A DNA stretch of 64,000 nt, taken from the NCBI GenBank assembly GCA_008508345.1, contig QNGE01000106.1, positions 203,079 through 267,078 on the forward strand. Direction: 5' to 3'. The notes beneath the pieces are model-generated. The model saw only the letters and a program-made list of their open reading frames with translations, was not told the origin of the DNA and searched no databases. Shown in pieces: positions 59,040 through 64,000 of the stretch. Position 1 is the first letter of the stretch. The number at the start of each line of letters is the position of its first letter. This DNA is from Paragonimus westermani. Its lineage: Eukaryota > Platyhelminthes > Trematoda > Plagiorchiida > Troglotrematidae. The position numbers and the translations under genes are program-made.

Positions 59040-61170
59040 CGGAGTTGCCTGATTTGAGTGCAATATTATGAAGCGCATCAGGAGCAGGAATTAATCAATC
59101 TCTTCTTTAAATCAGTATTTGTCAGACGGACTCAAAAGAAACAGGCTCTACTGTCGGACAGTCTCTGTTTTTTCAGACCAAATGCAGAGTTTCCAAGTAC
59201 GTACAGAACTCTTCCACTTTACGACCTGATCGCACTACAATGCAGGCGATCTCACCAGGTTCCAAGTTTTGTTATCCAACACGTAAGAAGCGACGCCTAC
59301 AACTTGAGGTGCAATCTGAGAATCTCTTTGGTTGGACTAAAGATCGATTCCTGCACTCGTTAGATTACCTTAGATCATGTAGGAATGCATTTGTTAACTG
59401 CTGTCAGCAATAATGTAAGCGTACAACGAGACCGATGCAGCCACCTACTAAGGAGCACATGGATTCACTGAAGACGCTTAGACAAAATTCTGATATTCTC
59501 CTTAGAAGACCAGGTAAACGGGCTGAACTTGTTATCAATAACAGAAGCCGTTACGTTGAGATGCTGAGTAACATTCCCGAGGACCATAGCAAGTTTCATA
59601 GAGTCGTCCACCTGAAGGACAAAACTGATTATGTTGGGCATCAGATCACTAAATACCTTAAGTCAATAAACGACGCAAACATGATAGCCATCTCTACCTA
59701 TAAGCAACTAAGGCAACAGGGGTCTACTATACCCTGTCTCTATGGTGTGCCGAAAGTCTAAAAACTTGGTATACCAGTTCGCCCTGTACTTTATACGATG
59801 AATTCACCTTGTCAGTCGACGGTGGATCGACTAGTGTAATCACTCGAACCTGTTCGAAAAGCGGCTGCCCCACTCAGTCTACGCTGTCCGTTTGAATTCT
59901 TTGAGTGCACACCAGACATTATATTAAATTCACAGGAACCATTTCCATTAGACTGTGCCATAACTCACTAAACTGCCGCCGCTAGAAACTGATAACTTTA
60001 TCTGTGGTTACGAGTCTGAGGCCATACTGAATGTTGGCATACCAATAGTGACATTGAATAGGGTTGTGCTGCGATGCAAATTCGACTTACAACTCATAAT
60101 CAACGGTGTGCTGTTTCTACAGACAGATGGTGTAGCAGTGGGGTCCCCATTCGGACCTCTTCTGCGGGGTATATTCATGAGGATGCCTGAGCGCACCATG
60201 TTCTAATCCATCATGATTCAGTCCAGTCAACGTCGCAGTTCCGTGGATGATGAATTTACCACTACTAGCTTGGATATTAATATGTGTACAGCACTCCACA
60301 TGCTCAGTCTCACCCAGAAGTCAATTAGGTTTACGTCCGAGGACGAGACAGAACGTCAACTACCTTTCTTAAATCTCCGTTTACACCGACAGATAGACGG
60401 CACACTTCAATGCAGAATACATCACAAGAATATCTGGCAGGTTTGTATACAAACTTTCAAAATTTTATGCTCCGAAAACAAAACAGAAACGTAGTGAGTT
60501 GTTTGGCTGACAGAACTGATAGAATTTGTTCATCGGATAAACTAGACGATAACCTCCGATGCATGGAGAATGCACTGCGCATCAAAGGCCGCCAGGGACA
60601 ATTTGTCACTAGGAAAATTATCAGAACACCACTCACACCTGAAGCGCAGATTGTAAACAGAAACCCATGTTTATTCGGATGCCATTCATGAGCAACATTA
60701 CTGTGCAGTGGTTGACAAACTGACTCTAGCAGGTAGGCAGCAGCAACTGTGCCCCAGGCGGGCTCCGTATCCAGTTCAACAAGTCCCCAGTTCTCCGGTT
60801 TTATACTAGAGACATACTGACGGTTCAAACCTCATCCATCTGTATCTACTCATTCACTTGTTCCTGTTGAGCAGGTTATATTGATCGAAGACCAAGACAG
60901 TTTTCGAGACGAATCCCAGAACGCAATCCACGGTGGTTGAGACACAGCGAAACACGACCGGCCTGGTTCATCTTGTCGAAGATGAACACCCGGAATACAC
61001 AAATCAAGTCTTCCAAGTGGTCCATCATCTGTCAGATGGCCTATCAAGGACCGATCGGGGAGAACACTCTGTGCTTTAGAAGCTATCGGGATCAGGCCGC
61101 TTGAACCAATAGTATGTCATCAAATCGGTTTGTTCGGGCGTTGTGTCTGTCATGGTCACAAATTCACCGG
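59040..61170 (+). mobile_element. Penelope-like retroelement remnant with RT and GIY-YIG endonuclease
   Basis: The N-terminal RT part (59435-59761) reads PPTKEHMDSLKTLRQNSDIL, LLRRPGKRAELVI and QGSTIPCLYGVPKV, the R-P-D-K-G and P-x-L-Y-G-L-P-K-x-H blocks of PLE RTs in degraded form. Around 60100, QTDGVAVGSPFGPLL is the conserved Q-x-D-G-V-A-M-G-S-P-L-G-P block, and SVDDEF near 60245 is the remnant of YVDD. RLHRQIDGTLQCRIHHKN and SDKLDDNLRCMENALR follow. Near 60850, CIYSFTCSC, a stop, then AGYIDRRPRQFSRRI is the GIY-YIG domain, and RFVRALCLSW near 61125 fits the C-terminus. Many stops and frame changes show it is dead. Confidence 0.78.
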
Positions 61171-64000
61171 ATCGAACCAATGGGCGAACGTGACATGATG
61201 AACCACTCAAACCATCGCTAGCTGACTGACCAGTGACCTAGTTTCTTTGTGTTAATTCCGATCGTTATTTCGACCTTACTCTATAAACTGCTTACACAAT
61301 TGTACCGGTTTGAAGATGAATTGTCGGAAAATTATACCGTGTTCCATGTCTTTATTCTCATTATCGTGAAGAGCATATTTGGAGCATCAAACATTCTGAT
61401 AAAACAGCAATGTGAAGCGTGTGCTTTCAAATCTCCCAAGAAAGTTTGCATTATCAGCGATTAACAATTGGTTTCCCGTGATTTGAAGTGTTGTTTCAAA
61501 CCGCTGCGTAGCGTGACTTTGTGGCACATTCAGCGAACTCACGCGGACATACACCGTCAATTATCCCCTGATAGCAAAGTAGCTACCAACCGTCATGCTA
61601 ACTGCCACTGTCAAACCGATCGATCGCACGAGGTTAGGCCACACACTTGCCGGCCATAAATCAGCTGCTAAGTCTCTTAAAGCACATGACACTGTGACCT
61701 TGTTCAAGTGTCCAAGAAGAAAATGAACTGCAAGGTGCTACCTGTTAGCCTTCTCCTGTTAAAATTGGGGAATGCATCAAAGTATATAGACTGAGATTGA
61801 CTTGAGTGAAATGTGGGAACATCTTGAAAAGCAAGACGTTGGTTGAGTGTTTTTGTCGTTGCGAACCGTCTCCACTTACGGTGATTTGTCTGAATGGCAC
61901 TTTAAACGCATTGGACAGCGAGAGCTAGTAGCAGTCCAGACTGCGTACGTCTGATTGTTTAATTTTCGCGTTAGTAACGTGAGTCACAGTAGCTGATACA
62001 CGTTTTGCCAAAGCAGAGTATCTTGGTTGAAACAGATGTGTCACCAGTGGCTGTTGGATCAGCGGGCTAGTAGGTGATATGCAACACTTTCAGTAGTCCA
62101 GGAAATCAATCGTTGAGACCGTGCTGTGATTTGTTTCTGAGGCTGATACGTTGTGCTCAATGGAATAAGTGCGTTCATCAGCCCCCTCAATTTCAGAAGG
62201 CCGTTGCAAATGAACACTACTGTTCCCTCAGGGTATATCAGAAGTGAGCCATCGTCCTTGTTACCGTTAACCTGTTACAACGCCGGCTGTTTCTAACTGT
62301 CAGCAGCCGACAGAAAATAGCCTTCTGTATAGGTAGCAAGAGTAAGTGTCAATTATTGGCTTATTGTAATGATTGTAACCGAACATTGTGTGCTAATGTT
62401 TTACTGTATGAATAATTAAGCTGTAAAAATATAGATTACATGACGACTTCGTTAGCTAACGTGTTACGTTATTACTACTGCGTAGTAACTAGCTCTGGGT
62501 CTGAGCTAAGTACAATTCCAATTACCATTGGGTATTTCTAATTACCAAATTTATCTCTGTGATCTACTCAGACACTCTATTAGAGACTGAAAATCTTAGG
62601 AAATTTTGGGACCTAAAACCTTTCGTATTGTTTCCAGTCGGACGATGTCACGGAAATGCTCTGTGGTAGATGGTGCGTCATTATGTCTCTGCACGCAGTT
62701 AACCACATGTGATGCCATATCCTTTTTGTGTCAGTGTTCCAGTCTACGGTATACGCTTTGCAGGATTTCCCAGACAGTTTGTCGGTCACTTGTTAGGTAA
62801 CACCATAACAATCTTGGGTTTTTTTCCGCAGTCTTAGTAGCTACCCGCTAAAGAAACACTTGAAACTGAAATAAGTATGGTAAGCTATATTACCGGCTGA
62901 TTTCCAATTTCTGCAACAACGTAAGCGTGTGTACAAAATATCTGAGGGAAATACCGCAGTGGAGCTGTCCACAGGTATATCAGTTATGAACCAATGAAAT
63001 TTATGTTATTGATAACAGTTTGTCTGTAGCACTCAGCTACTGGTTTGGAAGGTGTTTATATAGTCACGACTTCTTTGATTAATGCCGATGACGTTCATCA
63101 GTCCATCAGCTAGATGTCCTTATAAATTAATTTCTTATTTACCTACTCTAAAACTGTTTTCCTCAATGCGGTTTTCAATATACTGACCCAATATTCGTTT
63201 TATTGATTTCGGGAACGTATTATTTTGCGCCACTCATTAGGTCTATACAATCACATGGTTGAAAGTAACAGCCGAGTTTTTAACCACAGTGGCTAATGAA
63301 AAGCAAAATGTGGCTACAAATAAACGTTGACGCAACAGAAATTTCTGATGACAGATATAACTGCATATCGACTATAACTATATAAACTCTACTAATGATA
63401 CTCGATCAGAGAAACTAACAGTGGATGTTGATGCCCTTTAGCTACAGCCAAAATACACCGAAAGCGAGCTGTTCACCGTTGGGACAAAAAATCCAACACA
63501 GGTGCAAATAGTGTACCAACATGTACTGCCTTGTTCATAATTCATTATCAACGTGAAAGCAGACCGAAAATCAATTCACTTTACCTAACTAAAGATGATT
63601 GCAACATATAGAATGTGCTTCACAATCGATGAGGCTGTCTGTCTGTTGTGTGCTGATTGCGCGAGCGACGTGACATTTGGACGTGCCAGTCGGTCAGACC
63701 TCTACAGTCACAAGGTGGCGTATGTGTCTAACCGTTGATGTAAGTGGTCAAGTATCCGTATCTGAATTGGTATGAACGGTGAAATTTCTCTGACTGAGAA
63801 CTCTATAACCTAACTTGTGGTTGTGACCAGTATAGTAGCCGAAAACCTACAATACAACGTCTAAATAAATCACGTGGTCAGCATGTCAATGACACCGCCT
63901 TCTACACTGACAAGGGGGTTTAGTACTGGTGCAGGAAAATCACCAAACTAACTCACTATGCTCTGTCCGCATGAACGGTGCACAGTAGTCGAGTCGGTAT
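61171..64000. other. No gene supported
   Basis: A 71-codon + frame at 61249-61464 has a hydrophobic stretch (YTVFHVFILIIVKSIFGA) and a double-Cys tail but no partner exon. The remaining sequence is AT-rich with no repeat or domain that I can identify. Confidence 0.45.

Noticed and set aside
1..64000. CRISPR arrays, bacterial operons, prophage or plasmid modules
   Set aside because: No spaced direct repeats, no Shine-Dalgarno-led gene strings, and spliced animal-type genes throughout; the window is eukaryotic.
1..64000. tRNA or rRNA genes
   Set aside because: I saw no convincing A/B-box pair with a cloverleaf or rRNA core motif, but a covariance-model scan was not possible here.

Overview
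The window is eukaryotic nuclear DNA, and the best fit is a parasitic flatworm (trematode). It has long GT-AG introns, roughly 40-45% GC, and a dense load of decayed endonuclease/reverse-transcriptase retrotransposons of several classes. One gene is certain: the C-terminal 660 residues of a plasma-membrane Ca2+-ATPase (PMCA, P-type IIB ATPase). It is carried by eight + strand exons between 26 and 27294 that splice in frame, with every junction phase matching. The N-terminal half of the pump lies upstream of the window. The species cannot be fixed from the sequence.

Layout. 1-27.3 kb: the PMCA gene. Its introns hold a 185-bp foldback repeat (2284-2468), a 24-bp perfect hairpin (12505-12560), a minus-strand Penelope-like element (PLE) remnant (13907-14290), and a + strand non-LTR retrotransposon remnant (about 18.8-21.5 kb). 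18.9-32.4 kb: a very large, nearly identical inverted repeat with arms 18868-23336 and 27923-32389 (about 4.47 kb each). The arms flank a 4.6-kb spacer that contains the last two PMCA exons. The single ambiguous base of the window (N at 23337) sits exactly on the inner edge of the left arm. 33.3-36.5 kb: several short exon-like + strand segments, including one with a transmembrane helix and basic tail, and one that resembles the dystroglycan juxtamembrane region. I cannot join them into one gene. 43.5-45.5 kb: a diverged second copy of the foldback repeat next to a minus-strand Ty3/gypsy remnant (gag, zinc knuckle, protease, reverse transcriptase). 53.2-61.2 kb: a + strand graveyard with a non-LTR RT fragment, a PLE endonuclease fragment, a PLE RT fragment enclosed by 190-bp inverted repeats, and a longer PLE with RT and GIY-YIG endonuclease. 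The remaining stretches hold no gene I can support.

Most notable are the giant inverted repeat around the regulatory end of PMCA, the unusual PMCA C-terminus (acidic linker, weakly basic calmodulin-binding segment, very short tail, possible microexon, possible retained-intron isoform), and the PLE fragment framed by 190-bp terminal inverted repeats. Everything rests on reading the sequence; no database search was run.
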